Source: CAIWHR01 sp963734085
Lineage (GTDB): Bacteria > Pseudomonadota > Gammaproteobacteria > Burkholderiales > Casimicrobiaceae
Assembly (NCBI GenBank): GCA_963734085.1
Contig: CAVTFT010000014.1
Span: forward strand, 186,001-250,000
Length of the DNA: 64,000 bases
Reading direction: 5' to 3'
The position numbers and the translations under genes are program-made. Positions 53,996 through 63,083 of this stretch are shown piece after piece (position 1 is the first letter of the stretch; every line of letters begins with the position of its first letter). Under the pieces are notes generated by a model. That model made no database searches. It was not told where the DNA came from and saw only the letters and a program-made list of their open reading frames with translations.

Positions 53996-54703
53996 CTACT
54001 TCGAAAGCTTGGCCTCTTCGATCAGCACCTTGTACGAATAGCCCGATCCGAAGTCGCGGTCGGTCTGCACGACGCCCTTCACGAGCACCACGTCTCCGAC
54101 TGTCGTCTCATCGAGCGTCGTCACGAGGATGTCGTTGCTGCCGTCGGTGGCGGAGCCCGAACCGTCGCGCAGATGGATCCAGTTCTTGCCCATCACACCG
54201 GGCGTGAACTTCACGACCTTTCCGCGAACTGCGACGGACTTGCCCTTCAGTCCGGTCATTCCGGCCATGACTTCCGCCACCGTGCGCCCATCGGGCCCGG
54301 TGGCTTTGGTGACCTTGATGTTTTCGACTTCCGCCGGCTTGGTCATGCCAGCATGCATTGCGGCCATGTTGCCGCCGGCAGCCGTCGGGCTGCCGCCTGA
54401 TGTCGCCAGGGTCCCGAACACGATCCGGTCGAACTTCCTGTTGAGCGTCTTGCTCTCGAAGTTCGTCATGACGATCGCGTTTCGGATTGTGACGTCGGAA
54501 CCGACCTTTACCGGCGACTTGTTCACCGCCGCCCACATCTCGCCGTCCTTCGTCTCGAGGCGCAGGTAGGTATAGGTGTCGACGTCCTTCACTTCCAGAG
54601 CCTTTCCGCTGAGGGTCGCGTCCGGCACGGGGCCGGCGGTGTCGGCCGCCCACCCGCTTCCCGCAAAGATCAGCATCGCCAGTATCAACAGCACGTTTCT
54701 CAT
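53996..54703 (-). CDS. Exported protein with OB-fold-like nucleotide-binding domains
   Basis: A 235-residue secreted protein. The signal peptide is MRNVLLILAMLIFAGSGWAA (cleavage near residue 20). Two beta-rich segments follow (TLSGKALEVKDVDTYTYLRL and SVAVRGKVVKFTPGVMGKNW with IHLRDGSG), typical of OB-fold proteins annotated as nucleotide- or DNA-binding, separated by a low-complexity AAGGNMAAMHAGMTKP region. The start is ATG 54703 with AAGGAGAG upstream; a longer frame adds an unlikely leader. Its periplasmic role is unknown. It converges on the cyclase gene with only 22 bases between them. Confidence 0.82.
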   Translation of the reverse strand: MRNVLLILAMLIFAGSGWAADTAGPVPDATLSGKALEVKDVDTYTYLRLETKDGEMWAAVNKSPVKVGSDVTIRNAIVMTNFESKTLNRKFDRIVFGTLATSGGSPTAAGGNMAAMHAGMTKPAEVENIKVTKATGPDGRTVAEVMAGMTGLKGKSVAVRGKVVKFTPGVMGKNWIHLRDGSGSATDGSNDILVTTLDETTVGDVVLVKGVVQTDRDFGSGYSYKVLIEEAKLSK

Positions 54704-54787
54704 CGAACTCTCCTTGTGAGTGGAACCGGCGCAGCCTCGACAGCCAAGCATACGAATAGGCGCTGTCACCGCGGCAGACCGAAGGCG

Positions 54788-54805
54788 ATAATTCGCGAGA
54801 TTATG
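54788..54805 (-). promoter_or_regulatory. Possible promoter -10 within an inverted repeat upstream of the OB-fold gene
   Basis: ATAAT and ATTAT flank a seven-base loop, and on the minus strand CATAAT (54805-54800) resembles a -10 box about 100 bases before the start codon of the OB-fold gene. No -35 was confirmed. Confidence 0.3.
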
Positions 54806-54846
54806 GGCATTCCGGAAACAACGAGTTGATTTGAGTCAACTGCGAT

Positions 54847-55281
54847 GTGACACCTGCGCACCCGCTAGAATGGCTTCGCGAGCTGAAGCCGGAGCAGATC
54901 GATGGCACCGAGGACAAGGAAATCGTGGTAAAGCGAGGCTCGACGGAAAACCGTTACGCCGGCATGCGATTCCTGGTCGGCCGCGCACTGCCGAATTTCT
55001 ATTTCGACGTCACGACGTCCCAGTCATGCCCGCGAAGCCTTGAAGCCGATGGGTTGGGCTGGGCTGCACGTCCACCTGGGTTCAATGGAAGGACAAACGG
55101 CGCACCCGTGTCGGAGTGCCCGTTTCGCCGATTTCCCCGTCCAGTCGCTTGCGTCGGTGATCTACTCGAAAAAGCAGGCGGCCTTCGCGGACCGCCCGCC
55201 GCGAACCTCATCTCTGCTACTGACCGGTGCCCTTGCTCGCCGCCTCCGCCTCAGCCATTCGTTTCGCCATCTCAGCCTTGA
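54847..55281 (+). other. Unassigned open stretch between two minus-strand genes
   Basis: Of the 513 bases between the OB-fold and arylsulfatase genes, one frame reads LEWLRELKPEQIDGTEDKEI, then VGRALPNFYFDVTTSQS. After about 55035 the composition becomes low in sense. There is no ATG start or ribosome-binding site, only GTG 54847 or TTG 54831. The first 60 residues look protein-like and may be the relic of a gene, but I recognise no family. The 3' end overlaps the arylsulfatase terminator and coding end, so the full frame is not real. Confidence 0.25.
55169..55199 (-). terminator. Intrinsic terminator of the arylsulfatase gene
   Basis: On the minus strand GCGGGCGG and CCGCCTGC (seven of eight pairs) form a GC-rich hairpin followed by TTTTT, beginning 17 bases after the arylsulfatase stop codon. 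This is the clearest rho-independent terminator in the window. Confidence 0.72.
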
Positions 55282-56845
55282 GTGCGTCGAGATTGAAACT
55301 GGCACCTCGCTGCATCGGCGGGAAATCGAGGAAGGTCTGGATTTCCTTCGCCATTAGCTGCTGGACGAACACGAAGCGCCAAAATTGATACTTGAACCAG
55401 TCGAAGTATTGCTGCGCCCCGTCTTTCGTCCCATTGCCGGGCCAGCCCGTGCGCTCGAACGGATCCAGGCGCAGGTTGGTGATGTAGGGCACGTCCGGAT
55501 GGGTCTTTTCACCCAGCCAGCCGGCGGGCTGGTCGATGAAGCGGAACTTGTAGTCGTCGATGCGCACCGCGCCGACCGTGCTTTCGCCGAGGTAAAAGAT
55601 CTCGTGGCGTGCGGACGGCCCTTTGCCGGTGATGGCGGCCATCTGGTTGTAGCCATCGAGATGGTTCTTGTAGGTCCGGTCGCCGATCGCCTTGCCCTTC
55701 AGCAGTTCTTCGGCGATGTTCGGATTGCCGGCGGCAGCCACGAAGGTCGGCAGCCAGTCCAGGCCGGAGAAGATGCCGTTCTGCACAGTGTCTGCCGGCA
55801 CATGGCCGGGCCAACGAATCATCGCGGGTACGCGGAAGCCGCCCTCGAGGACAGTGCCCTTGCTTTGCGCAAACGGCGTCTGACCGCCATCCGGCCAAGT
55901 GAAGACCTCGGTGCCGTTGTCGGTGGTGAAGACGACGATGGTGTTGTCGTCCACCCCCATGTCCTTCAGCTTCTTCATCACCAGGCCGACGTCGTCGTCG
56001 AGCTGAGCCATGCCGGCTTCCTCTTCCGACCAGCCGTTCTCCGCATTGCGCAGCGCCTCATACTTCGGCGAGAGGTGCGTGACGATGTGCATGCGCGTCG
56101 GGTTGAGCCAGACGAAGAATGGCTTGCCGTCCTTCTTCGCCTTGTCCATGAAATTGATCGCGAGATCGCGAATCTCGTCGTCCACCGTTTCCATCCGCTT
56201 TGGATAGAGCGGGCCGGCGTCCTCGATCTTCTGCTTGCCGATCTTGCCCCAGCGCGGCATCACCGTCGGATCGTCGACGTTCGTGGCCCAGCTGTGCACC
56301 ATGTTGCGCGGGCCGACGACGTTCAGCAGGTTCTGCGGGTAATTGGGATGCGCCGGGTCCTCCATCGCATCGAGGTGGTACAGATAGCCGAAGAATTCGT
56401 CGAAGCCGTGGACCGTCGGCAGGAACTCGTTCAGGTCGCCGAGGTGGTTCTTGCCGAACTGGCCGGTGGCGTAGCCCATGCTCTTCAGCACCGTCGCAAT
56501 CGTTACCGCCTCAGCCGGGATGCCGATCTTGGCGCCCGCCTGGCCGACCGTCGTCATTCCCGTGCGGATGGGCAGCTCGCCGGTGATGAAGTTCGCGCGA
56601 CCCGCCGTGCAGCTCGCCTCGGCGTAATAGTCGGTGAACAGCATGCCTTCCTTGGCGATCTTGTCGAGGTTCGGCGTCCGTCCCGCCATCATGCCGCGAT
56701 GGTAGGCGCCGATGTTCCACATGCCGATGTCGTCGCCCATGATGACGACGATGTTGGGCTTCGTCTGCGCCAGCGCCGACGCTGCCGTGAACAGCAAGGT
56801 CGCAAACGCGGCCATGCCGGAATGGAACCACTTGTGCAGACACAT
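55217..56845 (-). CDS. Arylsulfatase (type I, formylglycine) with signal peptide
   Basis: A 542-residue sulfatase that should hydrolyse sulfate esters. After a signal peptide (HKWFHSGMAAFATLLFTAAS, cleavage after ALA near residue 26) come the metal site VVIMGDDIGMWN and the formylglycine motif ASCTAGRANF: C79-T-A-G-R fits C-x-A-x-R. Further active-site segments are GFGKNHLGD in the form ATGQFGKNHLGDLNEF and FTTDNGTEVFTWPDGGQTP. It should work in the periplasm and needs a formylglycine-generating or AtsB-type enzyme not seen here. ATG 56845 gives a good signal peptide; longer reads do not. With the sulfonate cluster it indicates use of organic sulfur. Confidence 0.92.
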   Translation of the reverse strand: MCLHKWFHSGMAAFATLLFTAASALAQTKPNIVVIMGDDIGMWNIGAYHRGMMAGRTPNLDKIAKEGMLFTDYYAEASCTAGRANFITGELPIRTGMTTVGQAGAKIGIPAEAVTIATVLKSMGYATGQFGKNHLGDLNEFLPTVHGFDEFFGYLYHLDAMEDPAHPNYPQNLLNVVGPRNMVHSWATNVDDPTVMPRWGKIGKQKIEDAGPLYPKRMETVDDEIRDLAINFMDKAKKDGKPFFVWLNPTRMHIVTHLSPKYEALRNAENGWSEEEAGMAQLDDDVGLVMKKLKDMGVDDNTIVVFTTDNGTEVFTWPDGGQTPFAQSKGTVLEGGFRVPAMIRWPGHVPADTVQNGIFSGLDWLPTFVAAAGNPNIAEELLKGKAIGDRTYKNHLDGYNQMAAITGKGPSARHEIFYLGESTVGAVRIDDYKFRFIDQPAGWLGEKTHPDVPYITNLRLDPFERTGWPGNGTKDGAQQYFDWFKYQFWRFVFVQQLMAKEIQTFLDFPPMQRGASFNLDALKAEMAKRMAEAEAASKGTGQ

Positions 56846-57099
56846 TTCGTGACTCCCATGCGATGAAGTGCAATGAAGACATCGCACAAGCGCCAAACCC
56901 AGCGCGGTTGTGCGACAAGATGCGATACCGAGGATGATGCTTTTGCACCCGCGTCGGTCGCGGGGACCCGCGATTGTGAACCCATTCACCGTGCGGGTCT
57001 ATGGCCTCTTTCAGTATTGAAGTGTGGGGTGAAATCCACACCTTCGCACCGCGCTGGTGCGCGCGCGGTCAACGTGCGGTCGGTCGCATGCCGCCGTCG

Positions 57100-58218
57100 T
57101 CAATCGCGGGCCGCTTGCTCCTCGGACGGGCAGCCTCGCACGAATTCGCACAGCAGCCGCTGGAAGTGGTGGACACCGCGCTCGCGCGTTGGCGAGAAGC
57201 GGCCGCGCCGGTAAAAGCGCGAGCGCACGCCGCGTTGGACCGCTTCCACGATCGCCTCGTCCTCCATTTCCACGCGATCGAGGCCGGCTCCGGCACCGGC
57301 GTCGAGCTTGTCCGCGTCGAAAACATAGCTGCGGAACACGATGCGCGTGCGGTCGATCGCCTCGGGCTCGACCCGGTTGATCGAGAGCCCCCACGGATAG
57401 AAATTGAGCATCAGATTCGGAAAGACCCACCAGTAGTACGCCGCGATCCGCCGCCGGTGATCGACCGAGGTCGGCGGCGGTTCGAACGCGGCTTCGCCCG
57501 GCTTGGCCAGCGCAACCTGCAGGTTCGAGTACCGGAAGAGCTCGCTCGCATAGCTTCCGCAGTCGACGACCTCATTCAGTCCCGCGTGCACGAACGGGAT
57601 GTGGAAGCCCTCGAGGTAATTCTCCACGTACAGCGCCCAGTGCGCAGCGACGACGTAGTCGCGATCGCGCTTCGGCTCCTGCCGAAACGCTTCGACTGGC
57701 AGCCATTCCGTTCGCGCCGTCAGGTCGCCGAGAAAAGCGGAAAGCGGCGCGGCGGGGTCGAGCGCCGCGAACGCCTGGCCCGCCCAGGTTCCGAAGGGAA
57801 GATGCGGCAGGTCGTCTGCCGGCGACGGAAAATTCCTTGCTTGCTCGAACTCCGGCATGAACATCATCCGGCCGGAAAGATCGAAGCGCCGCGAGTGGTA
57901 CCGACAGCGGATCTGTTCGGCTCGGCCGGCTTCGCTCACCAGAATGTTGCCGCGGTGCGTGCAGACGTTGGACAGGCAACGAAGCGTGCCCGCCCGATCG
58001 CGCGCAAGCAGCACCGGCTCGCCGAGCAGTCGGCGCAGGAGCTCGCGCGGTGCGAGCGAATTGGGCGCCGCCACGTCGGCAAGATCGCCGATCCAGTGCC
58101 AGCTTCGCGCGAACACGCGCTCGCGCACGAGCGCCCACGCGGCCTCGTCGTGATAGAACGCGCTTTCTAGCGTCGAGGCGACCGCGATGTCGGCGTCAAC
58201 GAAATAATCCATGCTCAT
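57100..58218 (-). CDS. Rieske-type oxygenase, alpha subunit
   Basis: A 372-residue Rieske non-heme iron oxygenase. The [2Fe-2S] ligands are C86 and H88 (SNVCTHRGNIL) and C105 and H108 (IRCRYHSRRF). The mononuclear iron site has H206 and H211 in VENYLEGFHIPFVH. The residue before the first Asn, where most ring hydroxylases have Asp, is Glu (E199), as in some carnitine- or choline-type monooxygenases. Likely substrates are therefore quaternary amines or small organic compounds rather than aromatic rings, but this is tentative. No reductase or ferredoxin gene is adjacent. It starts at ATG 58218, 39 bases after the GNAT gene. Confidence 0.9.
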   Translation of the reverse strand: MSMDYFVDADIAVASTLESAFYHDEAAWALVRERVFARSWHWIGDLADVAAPNSLAPRELLRRLLGEPVLLARDRAGTLRCLSNVCTHRGNILVSEAGRAEQIRCRYHSRRFDLSGRMMFMPEFEQARNFPSPADDLPHLPFGTWAGQAFAALDPAAPLSAFLGDLTARTEWLPVEAFRQEPKRDRDYVVAAHWALYVENYLEGFHIPFVHAGLNEVVDCGSYASELFRYSNLQVALAKPGEAAFEPPPTSVDHRRRIAAYYWWVFPNLMLNFYPWGLSINRVEPEAIDRTRIVFRSYVFDADKLDAGAGAGLDRVEMEDEAIVEAVQRGVRSRFYRRGRFSPTRERGVHHFQRLLCEFVRGCPSEEQAARD

Positions 58219-58257
58219 TCGACGATTCCAGCCGACGGGTGTGTCGGTTCGCCGCGT

Positions 58258-58743
58258 TCAAGTTCGCAACGACCGCTCGTAGCAGACGTCCGGCTCGTGC
58301 TCTTCGTTGCCGCTGCCGTCTCCGAGCGTCTTGACGACGAATCCATTGCGCTCGTAGAAGCGGCGCGCCCCGGCGTTGCGCTGGAACGTGTAACAGCGAA
58401 GCGTCGCAGTGACCTTCGCGGCCTCGTCGATCGTGGCGTCGAGCAGTTGTTGCCCGATCCCGTGTCCCGTCCATCCGGGCTTGACCCACAGTTGCGTGAG
58501 CCATGCGCCATCGCGCGCGGCGAAACCGACGATCTCGTCGCGCAGCACCGCGAGCCAGACCGAATGGCGCGGAAAGACGACGTTGCGCATCCACTCGAAC
58601 GTCTCCTCGTCCGAATGCGGTTCGGCGAGCCCCGGCAGCGTTGCGCGGCGCGCAGCGAGGAACAACGTGGTGACGGCGTCGGCCTCGTCGCTGAAACGGG
58701 ATGGCTGCGGCCGACGAAGGATCAGCCGCGACGGCGGCTTCAT
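58258..58743 (-). CDS. GNAT-family N-acetyltransferase
   Basis: A 161-residue acetyltransferase. The acetyl-CoA-binding motif is WVKPGWTGHGIGQQLLDATI, followed by FQRNAGARRFYERNGFVVKT, typical of the family's C-terminal half; ALLR-type variations are absent. Its substrate is unknown. The ATG at 58743 overlaps the uvrA stop codon (ATGA), so it is translationally coupled to uvrA. Coupling of an acetyltransferase to uvrA has no obvious functional meaning. Confidence 0.87.
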   Translation of the reverse strand: MKPPSRLILRRPQPSRFSDEADAVTTLFLAARRATLPGLAEPHSDEETFEWMRNVVFPRHSVWLAVLRDEIVGFAARDGAWLTQLWVKPGWTGHGIGQQLLDATIDEAAKVTATLRCYTFQRNAGARRFYERNGFVVKTLGDGSGNEEHEPDVCYERSLRT

Positions 58744-61673
58744 CCGAGCAGATCGCCGGACGCCTTGCGGCTGCGTGGAGCGCGCCCGTTCCGTGATGAC
58801 GCGGCGCTCGGCGCCGCATCGCGCCCCCGTCGCGCCGCGTGCGCATCGAGCACCGGCTTCAGATACCGTCCGGTGTGGCTCGCCGCGACCTTGGCGATCT
58901 CCTCGGGCGGGCCCTCGGCGACCACCGTCCCGCCGCCGCCGCCGCCCTCCGGTCCGAGATCGATGATCCAGTCCGCGGTCTTGACGACGTCGAGATTGTG
59001 CTCGATCACAACGACGGTGTTGCCGTGATCGCGCAGCCGGTGCAGCACGGTCAACAGCATCTCGATGTCGTGGAAGTGAAGGCCGGTCGTCGGCTCGTCC
59101 AGGATGTAGAGCGTGCGCCCCGTGTCGCGCTTCGACAGTTCGAGTGCGAGCTTCACCCGCTGCGCCTCGCCGCCGGACAACGTCGTTGCCGACTGGCCGA
59201 GCGTGATGTAGCCGAGCCCGACGTCGAGCAGCGTCGCAAGCTTGCGCGCAACCGAAGGCACGGGCTCGAAGAACGCGTAGGCCTGCTCGACCGTCATCGC
59301 GAGGACTTCGTGGATGTTGCGATCCTTGTAGCGGATCTCCAGCGTCTCGCGGTTGTAGCGCTGGCCGTGGCAGACGTCGCACGGCACGTAGACGTCGGGC
59401 AGGAAGTGCATCTCGACCTTGATCAGGCCGTCACCCTGGCATGCTTCGCAGCGCCCGCCCTTTACGTTGAACGAGAATCGCCCGGGACCGTAGCCGCGCT
59501 CCCGCGACTCCTTCACCTGCGCAAACAACTCGCGGATCGGCGTGAACAGCCCCGTGTACGTCGCCGGATTCGAGCGCGGCGTGCGGCCGATCGGGCTCTG
59601 GTCGACGCTGATCACCTTGTCGAAGAACTCGATGCCGCGCATCTCGCGGAACGGTGCCGGCTCGGTCGTGCTGCCGTAGAGGTGGCGGGCGATCGCGTGG
59701 TAGAGCGTGTCGTTGATCAGCGTCGACTTGCCGGAGCCCGACACGCCGGTCACGCAGACGAAGAGTCCGACCGGCAGGTTGAGCGTCACCTCGCGCAGGT
59801 TGTTGCCGGCCGCGCCGGTAATCGTCAGCACGCGCGCGAGGTCGACGCGGAGCCGCCGCGAGGGCATCGGAATCTGGCGGTGACCGGCGAGATACTGGCC
59901 CGTCAGCGAATGCGGCGCCATCCGGATTTCCTCGGGCGTGCCCTGCGCGACGACCTGCCCGCCGTGCTCGCCCGCGCCCGGCCCCATGTCGACGATGTAG
60001 TCGGCCGCGCAGATCGCGTCGTGGTCGTGCTCGACGACGATCACGCTGTTGCCCAAATCGCGCAGATGCTTCAACGTCGACAGCAGGCGATCGTTGTCGC
60101 GCTGGTGCAGACCGATCGACGGCTCGTCCAGCACGTACATCACGCCGGTCAGCCCCGAGCCGATCTGCGAGGCGAGCCGGATCCGCTGCGCCTCGCCGCC
60201 GGAGAGCGTCTCCGCGGAGCGGTCGAGCGACAGGTACTCGAGGCCGACGTTGTTCAAGAACGCGAGGCGGCTCACGATTTCCTTGATGATCTTCTCGGCG
60301 ATCGCCTGCTTCTGCCCGTCCAGCGAGAGGCGGCCGAAATATTCCGACGCATCCTTCAACGGCAGGCCCGAGACCTCGAAGATCGCGCGCGCATCGGCGC
60401 CGGTGCCGACCTTCACGTGGCGCGCCTCGCGTCGCAGCCTCGTGCCGCCGCATTCGGGGCACGGCTTCGAATTGAGGTACTTGGCGAGCTCCTCGCGGAC
60501 CATCAGCGAATCGGTCTCGCGGTACCGGCGCTCGAGGTTCGGGATGATCCCTTCGAACGTGTGCTCGCGGACCATCGGCTTGCCGCGCTCCGACAGATAC
60601 GTGAACGGGATCTTGTCCTCGCCGCTGCCGTAGAGCACGAGCTGCTGAACGCGCTCGGGAAGACGCGAAAACGGCCGCTCGAGGTCAAAACCCGCATGTT
60701 TCGCAAGGCCCTGCAGCATCTGGAAATAGAACTGGTTGCGGCGGTCCCAGCCCTTGATCGCCCCCGACGCGAGCGAGAGCTGCGGGAACGCGACGACCCG
60801 CTTGGGATCGAAAAAGCTGATCGACCCCAGGCCGTCGCAGCGCGGGCATGCCCCCATCGGATTGTTGAACGAGAAGAGCCGCGGCTCGAGCTCGGAGAGC
60901 GAATAGTTGCAGATCGGGCACGCGAATTTCGCCGAGAACAGATGTTCGTTTCCGGTATCGATCTCGACCGCGATCGCACGGCCATCGCCGTTGCGCAACG
61001 CCGTCTCGTAGGATTCGGCGAGCCGCTGCTTCATGTCGGCGTGCACGCGCAGCCGGTCGACGACGACCTCGATCGTGTGCTTTGTATTCTTGGCGAGCTT
61101 CGGCACGGCGTCGATTTCGCAGACCTTGCCGTCGACGCGCACGCGGACGAAACCCTTGGCACGGAGCTCGACCATGAGCTCCAGCTGCTCGCCCTTGCGG
61201 TTGACGACGACCGGCGCGAGGATCATCAACTTCGTGTCCTCGGGAAAGGCGAGCGTGGCGTCGACCATCTGCGAGATCGTCATCGCGGCGAGACGCTGCT
61301 CGGGATGATCCGGGCAATACGGATCGCCGACGCGGGCGTAGAGGAGCCGCAGGTAATCGTGGATCTCGGTCACGGTGCCCACCGTCGAGCGCGGGTTGTG
61401 CGACGTCGCCTTCTGCTCGATCGAGATCGCGGGCGACAGCCCCTCGATCAGGTCGACGTCGGGCTTTTCCATCAACTGCAGGAATTGCCGGGCGTAGGCC
61501 GACAGCGATTCGACATAGCGCCGCTGCCCTTCGGCGTACAGCGTGTCGAAGGCGAGCGAGCTCTTGCCCGAGCCCGACAGCCCGGTGACGACGATCAGCC
61601 GATGCCGCGGCAGATCGAGATTGACGTTCTTGAGGTTGTGCGTGCGCGCGCCGCGGATGCGGATGTATTCCAT
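58740..61673 (-). CDS. uvrA: Excinuclease ABC subunit A
   Basis: A 977-residue DNA-damage recognition ATPase of nucleotide excision repair. It starts at ATG 61673 with MEYIRIRGARTHNLKNVNLD and carries the first Walker A VTGLSGSGKSSLAFDTLYAE. The zinc fingers are CPICNYSLSELEPRL with ACPRCDGLG, and CEACQGDGLIKVEMHFLPD with CDVCHGQRYN. The second ATPase has GVSGSGKSTLINDTLYHAI and signature LSGGEAQRVKLALELSK. Length is slightly above E. coli UvrA (940). It is divergent from an MFS gene. Confidence 0.97.
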   Translation of the reverse strand: MEYIRIRGARTHNLKNVNLDLPRHRLIVVTGLSGSGKSSLAFDTLYAEGQRRYVESLSAYARQFLQLMEKPDVDLIEGLSPAISIEQKATSHNPRSTVGTVTEIHDYLRLLYARVGDPYCPDHPEQRLAAMTISQMVDATLAFPEDTKLMILAPVVVNRKGEQLELMVELRAKGFVRVRVDGKVCEIDAVPKLAKNTKHTIEVVVDRLRVHADMKQRLAESYETALRNGDGRAIAVEIDTGNEHLFSAKFACPICNYSLSELEPRLFSFNNPMGACPRCDGLGSISFFDPKRVVAFPQLSLASGAIKGWDRRNQFYFQMLQGLAKHAGFDLERPFSRLPERVQQLVLYGSGEDKIPFTYLSERGKPMVREHTFEGIIPNLERRYRETDSLMVREELAKYLNSKPCPECGGTRLRREARHVKVGTGADARAIFEVSGLPLKDASEYFGRLSLDGQKQAIAEKIIKEIVSRLAFLNNVGLEYLSLDRSAETLSGGEAQRIRLASQIGSGLTGVMYVLDEPSIGLHQRDNDRLLSTLKHLRDLGNSVIVVEHDHDAICAADYIVDMGPGAGEHGGQVVAQGTPEEIRMAPHSLTGQYLAGHRQIPMPSRRLRVDLARVLTITGAAGNNLREVTLNLPVGLFVCVTGVSGSGKSTLINDTLYHAIARHLYGSTTEPAPFREMRGIEFFDKVISVDQSPIGRTPRSNPATYTGLFTPIRELFAQVKESRERGYGPGRFSFNVKGGRCEACQGDGLIKVEMHFLPDVYVPCDVCHGQRYNRETLEIRYKDRNIHEVLAMTVEQAYAFFEPVPSVARKLATLLDVGLGYITLGQSATTLSGGEAQRVKLALELSKRDTGRTLYILDEPTTGLHFHDIEMLLTVLHRLRDHGNTVVVIEHNLDVVKTADWIIDLGPEGGGGGGTVVAEGPPEEIAKVAASHTGRYLKPVLDAHAARRGRDAAPSAASSRNGRAPRSRKASGDLLG

Positions 61674-61777
61674 GCTGTCTTGACGTGGTCCGGTGCGGCC
61701 CCGCGCGGACGAGCGGAAGGCGAAGCACGACCTTCGGCTTAGGCCCTCTGCACGATCCCGGGGGCGGGGCAACCTGC

Positions 61778-61783
61778 TACTAT
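61778..61783 (+). promoter_or_regulatory. Possible -10 box for the MFS-ssb operon
   Basis: TACTAT within CTACTATACCG lies about 50 bases before the MFS start in the 162-base gap shared with uvrA. A matching -35 box is not obvious. Confidence 0.3.
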
Positions 61784-61835
61784 ACCGCCAATTCGCAGCC
61801 GTTTCTAAGCCGTTTTTTCTCCTGGCTTTTCCCCC

Positions 61836-63083
61836 ATGGCGCACGACTCCGCACCCGCTTCCGCCGCCGCGCCGCCGCATCCGCCGAAAGTGCGGATGAC
61901 GCTCGTCGAACGGCGCGCCACCATCGGCCTTGCCGGCATCTTCGGGTTGCGGATGCTCGGGATGTTCATCGTCCTGCCGGTGCTCGCGATCTACGCCGAG
62001 AGGCTTCCCGGCGGCCGCAACCACACGCTGGTCGGCCTCGCGCTCGGGGCCTACGGCCTGACACAGTCCATTCTGCAGATCCCATTCGGCTGGGCGTCGG
62101 ACCGCTGGGGAAGGAAGCCGATCATCGTCGCGGGGCTCGTCGTGTTCGCGCTCGGCAGTTTCGTCGCCGCTTGGGCACCGACGATCCTCTGGACGATTGT
62201 CGGGCGCACGGTGCAAGGTGCGGGCGCCATTTCAGCCGCCGTGATCGCCCTCACTGCGGACCTCACTCGCGACCAGGTGCGCACGCGTGCGATGGCGGCG
62301 ATCGGGATGACCATCGGTGCGACCTTCGCGCTATCGCTCATCGCCGGCCCGGTGCTCACCGAAATCATCGGCGTGCCGGGAATTTTCGTCATGACCGGCG
62401 TGCTCGCGATCGGCGCGATCGGCCTCCTCCTGAAGGCGGTGCCGCAGGCCGAGTTCGTCGCCCGGCCGCCGGACACGGCCGGCCAGTGGCGACGGGTGTT
62501 CGCCGACGCGGAGCTCCTCCGCCTCAACTACGGCATCTTCGCGCTGCACGCCGCGCTGATGGCGCTCTTCGTCCAGGTCCCGTTCATGCTGCGCGATAAC
62601 GGCGTGCCGAGCGAGCGCCACTGGATCGTCTACCTGTCCGTGCTCGTCGTCTCCGTCGTGCTGATGCTGCCGGGAATGCTCAACGCCGATCGTCCGGGCC
62701 GCGGCAAGCCGATATTCCTCGGTGCCATTGCGATCCTGTTCGCAGGACAGGCGCTACTCGCCGTCGCGGGCGCGTCGCTCGCGCTGACGATCGCTGCGCT
62801 CGTCTTTTTCTTCACGGCGTTCAATCTGCTCGAGGCGACGCTGCCGTCACTCATTTCCAAGTTCGCGCCGCCGGCGGTCAAAGGCACCGCGGTCGGTGTC
62901 TATTCGAGTGTCCAGTTTTTCGGTGCCTTCGTCGGCGCCGCGGCAGGCGGCTTTCTGTCGCAGCACTACGGACCGGCTGCGGTGTTCGGCTTCTGCCTCG
63001 TGCTGACCGCCCTGTGGCTCGCCGTCGGTGCGACGATGACGGCGCCGCCGGTTTACGATCGTTATTCGATGGGAGAAACGTAA
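61836..63083 (+). CDS. Major facilitator superfamily transporter (YajR-like)
   Basis: A 415-residue MFS permease with twelve membrane segments. It shows FGLRMLGMFIVLPVLAIYAE, the loop motif FGWASDRWGRKPIIVAGLVV and VGRTVQGAGAISAAVIALTA, which resemble drug:H+ antiporters of the YajR group; the extra C-terminal RNA-binding-like domain of YajR is absent. The stop codon is followed immediately by the ssb ATG, so the two genes are one operon. This pairing of an efflux permease with ssb beside uvrA is common in Betaproteobacteria and Gammaproteobacteria. Confidence 0.9.
   Translation: MAHDSAPASAAAPPHPPKVRMTLVERRATIGLAGIFGLRMLGMFIVLPVLAIYAERLPGGRNHTLVGLALGAYGLTQSILQIPFGWASDRWGRKPIIVAGLVVFALGSFVAAWAPTILWTIVGRTVQGAGAISAAVIALTADLTRDQVRTRAMAAIGMTIGATFALSLIAGPVLTEIIGVPGIFVMTGVLAIGAIGLLLKAVPQAEFVARPPDTAGQWRRVFADAELLRLNYGIFALHAALMALFVQVPFMLRDNGVPSERHWIVYLSVLVVSVVLMLPGMLNADRPGRGKPIFLGAIAILFAGQALLAVAGASLALTIAALVFFFTAFNLLEATLPSLISKFAPPAVKGTAVGVYSSVQFFGAFVGAAAGGFLSQHYGPAAVFGFCLVLTALWLAVGATMTAPPVYDRYSMGET

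Noticed and set aside
58839..61742. A 967-codon open frame antisense to uvrA
   Set aside because: It mirrors uvrA codons, has no family motif and arises from GC-rich third positions.
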